The notes: generated by a model from the sequence alone, not told the origin. 64,000 nucleotides of DNA from Streptomyces bluensis (GCF_014650715.1 NZ_BMVM01000007.1:248001-312000), one strand, 5' to 3'; positions 15,065 to 23,554 are shown, counted from the first letter of the stretch. Made by a program: numbers and translations.

Positions 15065-16159
15065 ATGACCCCTCTGGGCACCGACCTCGCCGACCGCGTC
15101 CTCGGGGGCTGGCTCGGCCGGGTCGCGGGCAACATGCTCGGCAAGCCGGTCGAGCAGGGCGACCACTGGACGCGGGCCCGTATCGACCGCTACCTGCGGC
15201 AGGCCGGAGCCCTGCCACTGACCGACTACCTCCCCGAGCCCGCCGACGACGGCGACCGCCTCGCACTGCGCCCGGAGTGGCGCCAGTGCGTACGCGGCCG
15301 CGTCCACGGCAGCTGCCGCGACGACGACGTGGACTACGCGATCCTCGGCCTCGACCTGCTGGAGACGTACGGCTTCGGTTTCACCACCGGCCAGGTCGGC
15401 GAACTGTGGCTGCTGCGGCTGCCGTATCTGCAGACGTTCACCGCCGAGCGGGCCGCCTACCGCAATCTCGCGAACGGCCTCGAACCACCGCTCACCGCCA
15501 CGTACGACAACCCCTACCAGGAGTGGATCGGCGCTCTGATCCGTGCCGATGTCTACGGCTGGACCTGCCCCGGTCTGCCCCGCCAGGCGGCCGCGCTGGC
15601 CCGGCGTGACGCGGTCCTGTCGCACACCGGCAACGGCGTGTACGGCGCGATGTGGGCGGCGGCGCTCATCGCGGCCGCGTTCACCGCGCCGACCGTGCGC
15701 TCGGCGCTCGACACCGCGCTCACGGTGATCCCGGCGGGCAGCCGCCTGGCCCGTACGGTGCGCCGGGTCCTCTCACTGCACGAGACGGGGCTGGGCTGGG
15801 AGGACACCCTGGTCACCCTGTCCGAGGAGACCTCCGGCCTCGGCTGGATCCACACGATCCCCAACGTCGCCGTCCTCACCGCGGGACTCCTGTACGGCGA
15901 CGGCGACTTCACCCGGACGATCGCCCTCACCGTCCGCGGCGGCCTCGACACCGACTCGAACGGTGCCACCGCGGGCTCGGTGGCCGGCGTCCTGTGCGGC
16001 GCCGGGGCGATCCCCCCGCAGTGGAAGGACCCCCTGGAGGACACGGTCCGCAGCGCGGTGTTCGGGTTCGACGGGGTACGGATCAGTGAACTGGCGGAGC
16101 GCACGGTGCGGTTGGCTCGGACGGCGGACCGAGCAGCGTTCGCGGAAACGGCGCGCTGA
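15065..16159 (+). CDS. ADP-ribosylglycohydrolase family protein
   Basis: A 364-aa all-helical DraG/ARH-type hydrolase that would remove ADP-ribose from an acceptor. N-terminal DRVLGGWLGRVAGNMLGKPVE matches the family opening. An acidic CRDDDVDYAIL cluster near residue 85 supplies one Mg2+ site, and GGLDTDSNGATAGSVAGVL (about residues 290-308) supplies the second metal-binding Asp pair. The order and spacing fit the fold. The target could be a protein, a nucleic acid or O-acetyl-ADP-ribose. It is the first of three same-strand genes for ADP-ribose/NAD chemistry (NUDIX at 16237, Sir2 at 16805). Confidence 0.85.
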   Translation: MTPLGTDLADRVLGGWLGRVAGNMLGKPVEQGDHWTRARIDRYLRQAGALPLTDYLPEPADDGDRLALRPEWRQCVRGRVHGSCRDDDVDYAILGLDLLETYGFGFTTGQVGELWLLRLPYLQTFTAERAAYRNLANGLEPPLTATYDNPYQEWIGALIRADVYGWTCPGLPRQAAALARRDAVLSHTGNGVYGAMWAAALIAAAFTAPTVRSALDTALTVIPAGSRLARTVRRVLSLHETGLGWEDTLVTLSEETSGLGWIHTIPNVAVLTAGLLYGDGDFTRTIALTVRGGLDTDSNGATAGSVAGVLCGAGAIPPQWKDPLEDTVRSAVFGFDGVRISELAERTVRLARTADRAAFAETAR

Positions 16160-16236
16160 GCCGCGCGCCCCGGACGATTCCTTTCGCCCCCCTCTCGCGC
16201 CCCGGTGGAGTCGCCGGTGCTCGTTACCCTTCCCGA

Positions 16237-16728
16237 ATGACGACTCCAGACTTCGCCGCGTACATCGCCGGCCTGCCCCGCGTTCTCGCCGGGGCCGCCG
16301 CGCTCTTCCGGGACACCGAGGGACGGGTGCTGCTCGTGGAGCCCAACTACCGGGACGGGTGGGCGCTTCCCGGGGGCACGATCGAGTCGGACATCGGCGA
16401 GACCCCACGACAGGGCGCCCGGCGCGAGACCGCCGAGGAGATCGGGCTGGACGTGGAGCTGGGGCGCCTGCTCGCCGTGGACTGGGTCCAGGGGACGGCC
16501 CGGCCGCCGCTGGTGGCGTACGTGTACGACGGCGGGGTCCTCGGCGAGGACGACCTCAAGGCGATCCGGTTGCAGGAGGAGGAGCTGCTGTCCTGGCGCC
16601 TGGTGGAGCCGGACGAGCTGGCCACCCACCTCCCCGGAACCCTGGGCCTCCGTGTGCTCGCCGCGCTGGAGGTCCTGGCCCGGGACTCGGGGACGGCCGA
16701 GCTGGAGAACGGGAAGCGGGTGGGCTGA
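16237..16728 (+). CDS. NUDIX hydrolase
   Basis: A 163-aa NUDIX enzyme that would cut a nucleoside diphosphate linked to another group. The box runs GGTIESDIGETPRQGARRET then AEEIGL (about residues 46-71). The RExxEExG core is intact, but two extra residues separate the leading Gly-Gly from the first conserved Glu. TACCCT at 16225-16230 ends 6 nt before the ATG, implying a leaderless transcript. Neighbouring ADP-ribosylglycohydrolase and Sir2 genes make an ADP-ribose-type substrate attractive but unproven. Confidence 0.88.
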   Translation: MTTPDFAAYIAGLPRVLAGAAALFRDTEGRVLLVEPNYRDGWALPGGTIESDIGETPRQGARRETAEEIGLDVELGRLLAVDWVQGTARPPLVAYVYDGGVLGEDDLKAIRLQEEELLSWRLVEPDELATHLPGTLGLRVLAALEVLARDSGTAELENGKRVG

Positions 16729-16804
16729 GGCCGGGGCGGCCAACGGGCACCTCAGCCGCGTTAACCGTTCGCTCCGCGTGGGCGGGCGCCCTACCCTCGG
16801 GCGC

Positions 16805-17539
16805 ATGAAGAAGCCCCTCGTCGCCCTCCTCAGTGGCGCAGGCATCTCCACCGACTCCGGGATCCCCGACTACCGCGGCCCCAGTGGGCTGTGGCGGCGG
16901 GATCCGGAGGCGGAGAAGCTGGTGACGTACGCGTACTACATGGGCGATCCGGAGATCCGGCGGCGGTCGTGGCAGATGCGGCGGAAGAACCAGGTGCTGC
17001 GGGCCGAGCCGAACGCCGCGCACCGGGCCGTGGCCGAGCTGGAGCGGTCCGGGGTGCCGGTGCGGGTGATCACGCAGAACGTGGACGGGCTGCACCAGCT
17101 CGCCGGGATGCCCGCCCGCAAGGTCCTCGAACTGCACGGCACCGCACGATCCGTCGTGTGCACGAAGTGTCACACCAGGGTGCCCACTCAGGACGCGCTC
17201 GCTCGGGTCGAGGCCGGTGAGGCCGATCCCCCGTGCCTGGAGTGCGGGGGGATCCTGAAGACGGCGACGGTGATGTTCGGCGAGCGGCTGGATCCCGTGG
17301 TGCTGGGCGAGGCGGTCGCGATCACCAAGGCGTGCGAGGTGTTCATCGCCGTCGGCACCAGCCTCCAGGTGCAGCCCGCCGCCGGGCTCGCCGGTGTCGC
17401 CGCCGACCACGGGGCACGGCTGATCATCGTCAACGCCGAGCCGACGCCGTACGACGACCGCGCGGACGAGGTCGTACGGGAGCCGATCGGGACCGCCCTG
17501 CCGGAGGTGCTGCGCCGGTTCGGCGCCGCGAGCGCGTGA
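16805..17539 (+). CDS. Sir2-type NAD-dependent protein deacylase (sirtuin)
   Basis: A 244-aa sirtuin that removes acyl groups from lysine using NAD+, releasing nicotinamide and O-acyl-ADP-ribose. Seen are the NAD loop LLSGAGISTDSGIPDYRG (residues about 9-26), TQNVDGLHQLAG, the catalytic LELHGT His, a four-Cys zinc site (CTKC and CLEC), VMFGERL, and VGTSLQVQPAAGL. The Tyr-x-x-Arg pair of SIRT5-like desuccinylases is not evident, so deacetylation is the default expectation. TACCCT at 16792-16797 lies 7 nt before the ATG. It converges on the DNA repair pair. Confidence 0.93.
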   Translation: MKKPLVALLSGAGISTDSGIPDYRGPSGLWRRDPEAEKLVTYAYYMGDPEIRRRSWQMRRKNQVLRAEPNAAHRAVAELERSGVPVRVITQNVDGLHQLAGMPARKVLELHGTARSVVCTKCHTRVPTQDALARVEAGEADPPCLECGGILKTATVMFGERLDPVVLGEAVAITKACEVFIAVGTSLQVQPAAGLAGVAADHGARLIIVNAEPTPYDDRADEVVREPIGTALPEVLRRFGAASA

Positions 17540-17584
17540 GCGGCCCTTCACGGCTGCGGATGCGGATGCGGATCGCGCGGTCCC

Positions 17585-18067
17585 TCAGAAGAGGGCCGTT
17601 CCCCGTTCGAAGTCCAGCAGGCGCTGCTTGCGCTCCAGGCCGCCGCCGTATCCGGTGAGGCTGCCGTCGGAGCCGACCACACGGTGGCAGGGGACGATGA
17701 TGCCGACGGGGTTCCTGCCGTTGGCCAGGCCGACCGCCCGTGACGCCCTGGGGTTGCCGAGGGCATCGGCGAGGTCTCCGTACGAGCGGGTCTCGCCGTA
17801 GGGGATCCGTGTGAGCTGTTCCCAGACGCTGCGCTGGAACGGGGTGCCGTGCAGCCGCAGTTCGAGAGTGAACTCCTTCAACTCACCGGCGAAATAGGCC
17901 TTCAGCTGGTCCTCCGCCTCCCCGAAGAGGGTGTCGTCAGGCGGGCCGAAGGTCTCCTCCGGCGGGCGGTGGCGCTGGTGGGTCATGTAGAGGCCGCACA
18001 GGGCGCCTTCGTCCGCGACGAGGGTGAGAGGGCCGTAGGGGCTGTCGATCACGGTGTGCTGCTTCAT
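17585..18067 (-). CDS. ogt: Methylated-DNA-[protein]-cysteine S-methyltransferase
   Basis: A 160-aa O6-alkylguanine-DNA alkyltransferase that takes the alkyl group onto its own Cys. The acceptor motif is IIVPCHRVVG with C127; the helix-turn-helix segment TPFQRSVWEQLTRIPYGETR and the RAVGLANGRNPV turn are present. The ATG at 18067 is chosen because AGGG lies 9 nt upstream; the ATG at 18076 would add three residues. It lies 11 bp behind the Ada-AlkA fusion on the same strand, so the two form an alkylation-damage operon. Confidence 0.94.
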   Translation of the reverse strand: MKQHTVIDSPYGPLTLVADEGALCGLYMTHQRHRPPEETFGPPDDTLFGEAEDQLKAYFAGELKEFTLELRLHGTPFQRSVWEQLTRIPYGETRSYGDLADALGNPRASRAVGLANGRNPVGIIVPCHRVVGSDGSLTGYGGGLERKQRLLDFERGTALF

Positions 18068-18078
18068 GCTGAACATCC

Positions 18079-19575
18079 CTATACAGGAAGGAAGTTGATC
18101 GGGTGGCTGTCGGTCGCCCACAGGTACTGGACCGCGTAGGCCCGCCAGGGCCGCCAGGCCGCCGCGCGGGCGGTGAGCGCGGCCGGAGTCGACGGCAGCT
18201 CCAACTCCTGTGCGGCACGCCGGATGCCGAGGTCGGTGGGGAGGAACGCGTCGGGGTCGCCGAGGGCACGCATCCCGATGACGTCGACCGTCCAGGGGCC
18301 GAAGCCGGGCAGGGCGAGGAGCTGGGCGCGCGTCTCCTCCCAGTCACTGTCGACGCCCAGGTGGAGGGTGCCGTCCGCGAGGTGGCGGACGAGCGTGGTG
18401 AACGTCGTGCGGCGGGTCCGGGGCATCGCGAGGGACTCGGGGTCGAGGTCCGCGAGTGCCTCCGGGGACGGGAAGATGTGGGTGAGGCCGCCCTCGGGGT
18501 CGTTCACGGGCTCGCCGTGCGCGGTGACCAGGCGGGCGGCGTGGGTGCGGGCGGCGGCCGTGGAGACCTGCTGTCCGAGCACGGCCCGTACGGCGAACTC
18601 GGCCTCGTCGACGGTACGCGGCACCCGGCGGCCGGGGGCCTTGTCGATCAGCGGCGCCAGCACCGGGTCCGTGCGCAACTGGTCGTCCACGGCCACGGGA
18701 TCCGCGTCCAGGTCGAGCATGCGACGGCAGCGGCTGATGGCGACGGGCAGGTCCCGCAGGTCACTGAGGGTGAGGCGGCAGGCGATGTGGTCGGGGGCGG
18801 GAGTGAGTCCGACGATGCCGTGGCCGTACGGGAGACGCAGGGTGCGGCGGTACGCCCCGTCGCGCCACTCCTCGACGCCGGGTACGGCGGTGGCGGCGAG
18901 GTGGCCGAAGAGGTTGTCGGGGTTGAGCGGGGCCCGGAAGGGGAGGCGGAGGGCCAGCACCCCCGGGGTGCCGGAGGAGTCGGCGGCCGTCACCGGCGGG
19001 GCGCACGACCGCTTGGCCGCCCGCTCGCGCAGGTCGCTCGGCGACAGCGCGTAGACCTCCCGCACGGTGTCGTTGAAGGTACGGATCGAGGCGAACCCGG
19101 CCGCGAACGCGATCTCCGCCATCGGCAGCGCGGTCGTCTCGATGAGCAGCCGCGCCGTCTGCGCCCGCTGGGCCCTGGCGAGGGCGAGCGGCCCGGCGCC
19201 CAGCTCGGCGAGGAGGTGCCGCTCGATCTGGCGGGTGCTGTACCCGAGCCGCCGGGCCAGCCCGGGCACGCCCTCACGGTCCACGACCCCGTCCGCGACG
19301 AGCCGCATGGCGCGGGCCACGAGGTCGGCGCGCTGGTTCCACTCGGGTGAGCCGGGGCTGGTGTCCGGGCGGCACCGCTTGCACGCCCGGAACCCTGCCT
19401 GCTGGCAGGCCGCCGCGCTCGGGTAGAACGTCATGTTCTCCGGCTTGGGCGGCACCACCGGGCAGCTCGGCCGGCAGTAGATCCGTGTGGTCAGGACGGC
19501 CGTGTAGACCCACCCGTCGAACCGCGCGTCCTTCGACTGCACGGCACGCACGCAGCGCTCGACGTCGGTGTGCAT
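18079..19575 (-). CDS. alkA: Ada-AlkA fusion: methyl-sensing AraC regulator plus 3-methyladenine DNA glycosylase
   Basis: A 498-aa protein with three parts. The Ada zinc domain (about residues 1-75) has four Cys at C34, C38, C65 and C68; C34 corresponds to the methyl-accepting Cys38 of E. coli Ada. An AraC-type double helix-turn-helix follows (about 80-185). The C-terminal part is an AlkA-like glycosylase with an HhH motif LPGFGPWTVDVIGMRALG and a catalytic Asp in FLPTDLGIRRA. It senses methyl damage, activates transcription and excises alkylated bases. Start MHTDVERC at 19575; an ATG 12 bp upstream is possible. Confidence 0.93.
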   Translation of the reverse strand: MHTDVERCVRAVQSKDARFDGWVYTAVLTTRIYCRPSCPVVPPKPENMTFYPSAAACQQAGFRACKRCRPDTSPGSPEWNQRADLVARAMRLVADGVVDREGVPGLARRLGYSTRQIERHLLAELGAGPLALARAQRAQTARLLIETTALPMAEIAFAAGFASIRTFNDTVREVYALSPSDLRERAAKRSCAPPVTAADSSGTPGVLALRLPFRAPLNPDNLFGHLAATAVPGVEEWRDGAYRRTLRLPYGHGIVGLTPAPDHIACRLTLSDLRDLPVAISRCRRMLDLDADPVAVDDQLRTDPVLAPLIDKAPGRRVPRTVDEAEFAVRAVLGQQVSTAAARTHAARLVTAHGEPVNDPEGGLTHIFPSPEALADLDPESLAMPRTRRTTFTTLVRHLADGTLHLGVDSDWEETRAQLLALPGFGPWTVDVIGMRALGDPDAFLPTDLGIRRAAQELELPSTPAALTARAAAWRPWRAYAVQYLWATDSHPINFLPV

Positions 19576-19724
19576 TCCGTTCCGCATGGATCCAGGATCG
19601 GGGACGAAGAGGGTGCGTGGCTGGCAGGAATCCGACATGAAGGTGCGGCGACCTGGGAACCGAGCTGGTCCTGTCTCGTGTGCTGCCGGCCGGCCCTCCC
19701 GGCGCCCTGCGGGACCCTCCCCCG

Positions 19725-21665
19725 TCAGACGCCCGACGCCGCCCTCCGCCAGGCGGATTCCCGCAACAGCCGCAGCCCGTTCAGGCCCACCAGCACGGTC
19801 GACCCCTCGTGCCCGGCCACACCGAGCGGCAGCGGCAGATTCCCGGCCAGGTCCCACACGACCAGCACGGCGATGCACGTCCCGGCGATGACCAGGTTCT
19901 GGGCGACCAGCCGACGGGCGGTCCGGGACAGCCGTACGACCGCCGGGATCGCGGTCAGCTCGTCACGCACCACGACCGCGTCCGCGGTCTCCAGCGCCAG
20001 GTCGGATCCGGCCCGCCCCATCGCCACACCGGAGTGCGCGGCAGCGAGAGCCGGCGCGTCGTTGACGCCGTCGCCGACGAACAGCACCTTGCGCCCCTCA
20101 CCCTGGAAGGCTCGTACCGCATCCACCTTGCCCTCCGGCAGGAGGCCCGCGCGTACGTCGGTGATACCGGTGTCCGCGGCCACCTGCGCGGCCGTGGCCC
20201 GGTTGTCGCCGGTGAGCAGGACGGGGGACGTGCCGGTGACGGCGGTGAGCGCGGCGACGGCGGCGGGGGCGTCGTGACGGAGCCGGTCGGTGAGGGTGAG
20301 GGTGCCGACGGGGGTCGCGTCACGTTCGACGAGGATCACGGTTCCGGTTCCAGTCCCGGTCCCGCCGGTCTCGTCGGCGTACTCCCCCGCACGCCCGACG
20401 GTCACCTGGCGCCCCTCGACCGTGGCGCGCACCCCCTGCCCGGGCACGGCCGCGAAGTCCTCCGCGGGGGCGAGGCTGAGGCCGCGGGCGCGGGCGGCCG
20501 TCACGACGGCGCGGCCCAGCGGGTGTTCGCTGGGGTGTTCGGCGGCCGCGGCCAGCGCGAGGAGAGCGTCCTCGTCGAGCCCGGAGCCGGGCAGGGGCCG
20601 TACGTCGGTGACCTCCGGCGTGCCCTCGGTCAGGGTGCCGGTCTTGTCGATCGCCGACGCGTCGACCTCGCCGAGCCGTTCCATCGCCACGGCCGACTTG
20701 ACCAGCACACCGTGCCGTCCGGCGTTGGCGATGGCCGACAGCAGCGGCGGCATGGTGGCCAGGACGACGGCGCACGGCGAGGCGACGATCATGAAGGTCA
20801 TCGCACGGAGCAGGGCGCTGGTGAGGTCGGAGCCGAAGGCGAGCGGGACGGCGAAGACGGCGAGCGTGGCGGCCACCACACCGACGGCATAGCGCTGTTC
20901 GACCTTCTCGATGAAGAGCTGGGTCGGCGCCTTCGTCTCCGACGCCTCCTCGACGAGGGTCACGATGCGGGCGATGACGGAGTCGGCCGGGTCGCGTTCC
21001 ACACGGACGCGCAGGGCGCCGGTGCCGTTGAGGGTGCCCGCGAAGACCTCGTCGCCCGGGGCCTTGGGTACGGGCAGGGGTTCGCCGGTGATGGTGGCCT
21101 GGTCGGCCTCGCTCTCGCCGTCCAGTACGCGTCCGTCGGCGCCGATGCGCTCGCCGGGGCGGACCAGGACGACGTCCCCCACGGCCAGTTGGTCCGTGGG
21201 GACGGTCTCCTCGACGGCGCCGTCCGCCGACAGCCGGGTGGCCGTCGCGGGGGCCAGGTCGAGCAGGCCTCGTACGGAGTCGGCGGTGCGGGCGGTGGCC
21301 AGGGCCTCCAGCGCACCGGAGGTGGCGAAGATGACGATCAGCAGCGCACCGTCCAGGACCTGCCCGATCGCGGCAGCGCCGAGTGCCGCGACGATCATCA
21401 GCAGGTCGACGTCGAGCGTCTTCTCGCGCAGGGCGCGCAGCCCTTCGAGGGCGGGTTCCCAGCCGCCGGCCGCGTACGCGATCACGTAGAGCGGCCCGTA
21501 CAGCCAGGCGGGGGCGCCGGTCAGGTCCAGCGGGAACGCGAGCAGGAAGGCGAGGGTCGCGGCGAGGGCCCAGCGGGCCTCGGGCAGGGCGAGGACGCGG
21601 GTACGGCGGCGGGGCGCCGAGGGCGCGGACGGGCGGACCGGTGGTGGGGCGAGAGTCGTGGACAC
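19725..21665 (-). CDS. P1B-4-type heavy-metal exporting ATPase (Co/Ni/Fe class)
   Basis: A ~646-aa heavy-metal P-type ATPase. Seen are the TGEP actuator loop (QATITGEPLPV), membrane motif SPC (FMIVASPCAVV), phosphorylation site DKTGT, HP locus EHPSEHPLG, ATP site GDNRA and hinge GDGVNDAPALAAA. SPC together with HEGST near the last helices is the signature of subgroup P1B-4 (CoaT/CtpJ/CtpD), which export Co2+, Ni2+ or Fe2+. There is no N-terminal CxxC metal domain. A GTG at 21665 is preferred; another GTG at 21686 is possible. The divergent NmtR gene points to nickel/cobalt efflux. Confidence 0.88.
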   Translation of the reverse strand: MSTTLAPPPVRPSAPSAPRRRTRVLALPEARWALAATLAFLLAFPLDLTGAPAWLYGPLYVIAYAAGGWEPALEGLRALREKTLDVDLLMIVAALGAAAIGQVLDGALLIVIFATSGALEALATARTADSVRGLLDLAPATATRLSADGAVEETVPTDQLAVGDVVLVRPGERIGADGRVLDGESEADQATITGEPLPVPKAPGDEVFAGTLNGTGALRVRVERDPADSVIARIVTLVEEASETKAPTQLFIEKVEQRYAVGVVAATLAVFAVPLAFGSDLTSALLRAMTFMIVASPCAVVLATMPPLLSAIANAGRHGVLVKSAVAMERLGEVDASAIDKTGTLTEGTPEVTDVRPLPGSGLDEDALLALAAAAEHPSEHPLGRAVVTAARARGLSLAPAEDFAAVPGQGVRATVEGRQVTVGRAGEYADETGGTGTGTGTVILVERDATPVGTLTLTDRLRHDAPAAVAALTAVTGTSPVLLTGDNRATAAQVAADTGITDVRAGLLPEGKVDAVRAFQGEGRKVLFVGDGVNDAPALAAAHSGVAMGRAGSDLALETADAVVVRDELTAIPAVVRLSRTARRLVAQNLVIAGTCIAVLVVWDLAGNLPLPLGVAGHEGSTVLVGLNGLRLLRESAWRRAASGV

Positions 21666-21687
21666 CCGGCCACCATACAGGAACACA

Positions 21688-21726
21688 TGAAGACTCGTTC
21701 ATTCCTTCAAGGGCGATGGGTAAGAT
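21688..21726 (+). promoter_or_regulatory. NmtR operator and leaderless promoter
   Basis: TGAA-N6-TTCA (21688-21701) is an ArsR/SmtB-like inverted repeat in the divergent gap. TTCATT (21698-21703), 17 bp, TAAGAT (21721-21726) make a -35/-10 pair, with TAAGAT ending 7 nt before the nmtR ATG. The operator covers the -35 and sits beside the exporter start, so one site could repress both genes. Confidence 0.6.
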
Positions 21727-21733
21727 GTACGCC

Positions 21734-22102
21734 ATGGGTCATGGAGCCGTCACCGCCGCGCAGGACGCCACCCCTCGCGTACGCCTCGACGCGGCCAACG
21801 CCGCGAAGGTGGCCACGACCCTCCAGGCCCTCTCGACCCCGTCCCGTCTGCTGATCCTCGCGCGGCTGCGCGAAGGGCCGCTGCCCGCGACGGAGTTGGC
21901 GGCCGAGGTGGGCATGGAGCAGTCCGCGTGCTCGCACCAGTTGCGCCTGCTGCGCAACCTCGGACTGGTGGTCGGTGAGCGGCAAGGCCGTTCGGTGGTG
22001 TACGCGCTGCACGACCACCACGTCGCCGAACTGCTCGACCAGGCGGTGTACCACGTGGAGCACCTGCGCCTGGGGATCAGCGACGCATCTGAAGGGGACT
22101 GA
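21734..22102 (+). CDS. nmtR: NmtR-type ArsR/SmtB nickel/cobalt-sensing repressor
   Basis: A 122-aa winged-helix metal sensor closely resembling Mycobacterium tuberculosis NmtR, including the MGHG start whose Gly2/His3 contribute to the Ni(II) site. The recognition region is GMEQSACSHQLRLLRNLGLV. Aligning by eye with NmtR (offset +3), helix-5 ligands D91, H93, H104 and H107 correspond to D94, H96, H107 and H110, all kept. NmtR His109 is Arg here and the His-containing tail is lost. When metal binds, the repressor leaves DNA and the divergent exporter is made. The ATG at 21734 is favoured over 21725 by the conserved MGHG N-terminus and the promoter. Confidence 0.93.
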   Translation: MGHGAVTAAQDATPRVRLDAANAAKVATTLQALSTPSRLLILARLREGPLPATELAAEVGMEQSACSHQLRLLRNLGLVVGERQGRSVVYALHDHHVAELLDQAVYHVEHLRLGISDASEGD

Positions 22103-22118
22103 GCGACCCCGGCGCCGC

Positions 22119-22140
22119 CTAGGACGTGTTGTGAAAGTGC
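22119..22140 (+). repeat. Single terminal-repeat remnant of an IS/MITE-like element
   Basis: CTAGGACGTGTTGTGAAAGT closely matches the CTAGGGCCTGTTGCGAAAGT ends of the element at 52079-52259. No matching opposite end is seen nearby, so this looks like a decayed single terminus left between nmtR and the VOC gene. Confidence 0.55.
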
Positions 22141-22212
22141 GTGCGGCGGCGGACGGGCCGTAGTACCCCTGGACAGTCCTGGATCCGTGTCCGTTCTCAT
22201 CCGGAGTCGTCG

Positions 22213-22560
22213 ATGGCCGTTCGCCGTGTCATGCCCATCATCCAGTCAGAGGCCGCGCAGGAGAGCCGGGAGTTCTATGGCCTGCTGGGCTTTGAGGAAG
22301 TCATGGATCTCGGCTGGATCATGACGCTTGCCTCGCCGTCCACTCCCGCAGCGCAGGTCAGCGTGATGACCAGCGACAAAACCGCACCGGTCACCCCCGA
22401 TATGAGCGTCGAAGTCGACGACGTGGACGCGGCTTACGCGGTCATGCGGGACAGCGGCGCGGAGATCGTTCACCCGCTGCAGGACGAGGAGTGGGGAGTG
22501 CGGCGGTTCTTCGTCCGCGATCCCAGCGGCCGCGTGGTCAACGTGCTGAGCCACCGCTGA
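22213..22560 (+). CDS. VOC (glyoxalase/bleomycin-resistance) family protein
   Basis: A 115-aa single VOC-fold protein: VRRVMPIIQSEAAQESREFY opens the first beta-alpha unit, and VRRFFVRDPSGRVVNVLSH closes the second. This fold covers glyoxalases, drug-binding resistance proteins and dioxygenases. The usual first metal His is replaced (PIIQSE), so enzymatic activity is uncertain. GGAG lies 8 nt before the ATG at 22213. Its last 23 bp overlap the end of the convergent WYL regulator gene. Confidence 0.82.
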   Translation: MAVRRVMPIIQSEAAQESREFYGLLGFEEVMDLGWIMTLASPSTPAAQVSVMTSDKTAPVTPDMSVEVDDVDAAYAVMRDSGAEIVHPLQDEEWGVRRFFVRDPSGRVVNVLSHR

Positions 22561-23554
22561 CACGCCTTGTCCGCCCTGGTCCTGTGGTGCCTGCGGCGCG
22601 GGCGTAGCGGGCGGCGAGGTCTGCGAATGCCGTGGCCAGTTGGGGTGGGCCGATGACCTCGATGTCGGTGTCGAAGCGGCCGATGGTGGTGGCGAGTCCG
22701 GTCCATGACCAGGAGCCGAGGGTCAGCCGGCAGTGATGGGGGCTGAGTTCCTCGACGATTCCGTCCTGGGCGAAGGGTGCGACTTCGGCAGCCGGGAGGT
22801 GGAGGACGACTTCTCCTTGGCAGGCCCAGTCGGTGGTGGTGCCGTCGTTGCCGCGGAACCGGCTGGTGATGAAGGTGGAGACGTTGCCGCCGGGGAGTTC
22901 ACGCGGCGCGAAGCGGGGGCCGGTGGGTGTGCGGGGGCGGACGCGGTCGACGCGGAAGGTGCGCCAGTCCTCGCGGTCGAGGTCCCAGGCCACGAGGTAC
23001 CAGCGATGACGCCAGGTGACCAGGTGGTGGGGTTGTACGCGGCGGGGGTTGTCGGCCGAGGTGCTCGCGCCCGGGGTGTGGTCGAAGCGCAGTTCCTCGC
23101 GGGCGTGGATGGCGCGGCCGAGATCCACCAGGACCTGAGTGTCGACCTGCGGGGTGTCGCGGGCTTCGGGCGGTGGGACGGCGGTGATACGCAGCAGGTC
23201 GATGCGGTGGCGCAGGCGGGGTGGCATGACCTGGCGGAGGGTGGCCAGGGCCCGGGTGGCGTTTTCGGCGACGATGGTGCCGGTGGCCGCGGTCTGCAGC
23301 GCGACCGCCAGGGCGACGGCCTGGTCGTCGTCGAACAGCATGGGTGGCATATGAGTGCCGGCCTCCAGGCGGTAGCCGCCGGCCGGTCCTTTGACGGTGG
23401 TGATGCGGTAGCCGAGTTCGCGCAGCCGGTCGATGTCACGGCGCACGGTGCGCGAGCTGATGTGGAGGCGCTCGGCGAGATCCTCGCCGGACCAGTCACG
23501 GTGCGTCTGAAGCAGGGAGAGCAGCGTGAGCAGCCGCGAGGATGTTTTCCGCAT
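22538..23554 (-). CDS. WYL-domain transcriptional regulator (DeoR-like HTH)
   Basis: A 338-aa regulator. The N-terminal winged helix (about residues 1-60: SGEDLAERLHISSRTVRRDI) is followed by a linker ending in GPAGGYRLEAG and a WYL domain (about 140-225; here HRWYLVAWDLDREDWRTFRV) that in the family binds ligands, often nucleic acid or nucleotide. The C-terminal WCX region follows. The ATG at 23554 has GAGG 9 nt upstream. It is divergent from the PhnB-like gene at 23715, its likely target, and overlaps the VOC gene tail to tail by 23 bp. Confidence 0.9.
   Translation of the reverse strand: MRKTSSRLLTLLSLLQTHRDWSGEDLAERLHISSRTVRRDIDRLRELGYRITTVKGPAGGYRLEAGTHMPPMLFDDDQAVALAVALQTAATGTIVAENATRALATLRQVMPPRLRHRIDLLRITAVPPPEARDTPQVDTQVLVDLGRAIHAREELRFDHTPGASTSADNPRRVQPHHLVTWRHRWYLVAWDLDREDWRTFRVDRVRPRTPTGPRFAPRELPGGNVSTFITSRFRGNDGTTTDWACQGEVVLHLPAAEVAPFAQDGIVEELSPHHCRLTLGSWSWTGLATTIGRFDTDIEVIGPPQLATAFADLAARYARAAGTTGPGRTRRVSGGSAR

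Noticed and set aside
21666..21686. Earlier GTG start (21686) for the P1B-4 ATPase
   Set aside because: It would place the start within the shared operator region and gives an atypical MFLYGGR N-terminus; the GTG at 21665 is preferred but not proven.
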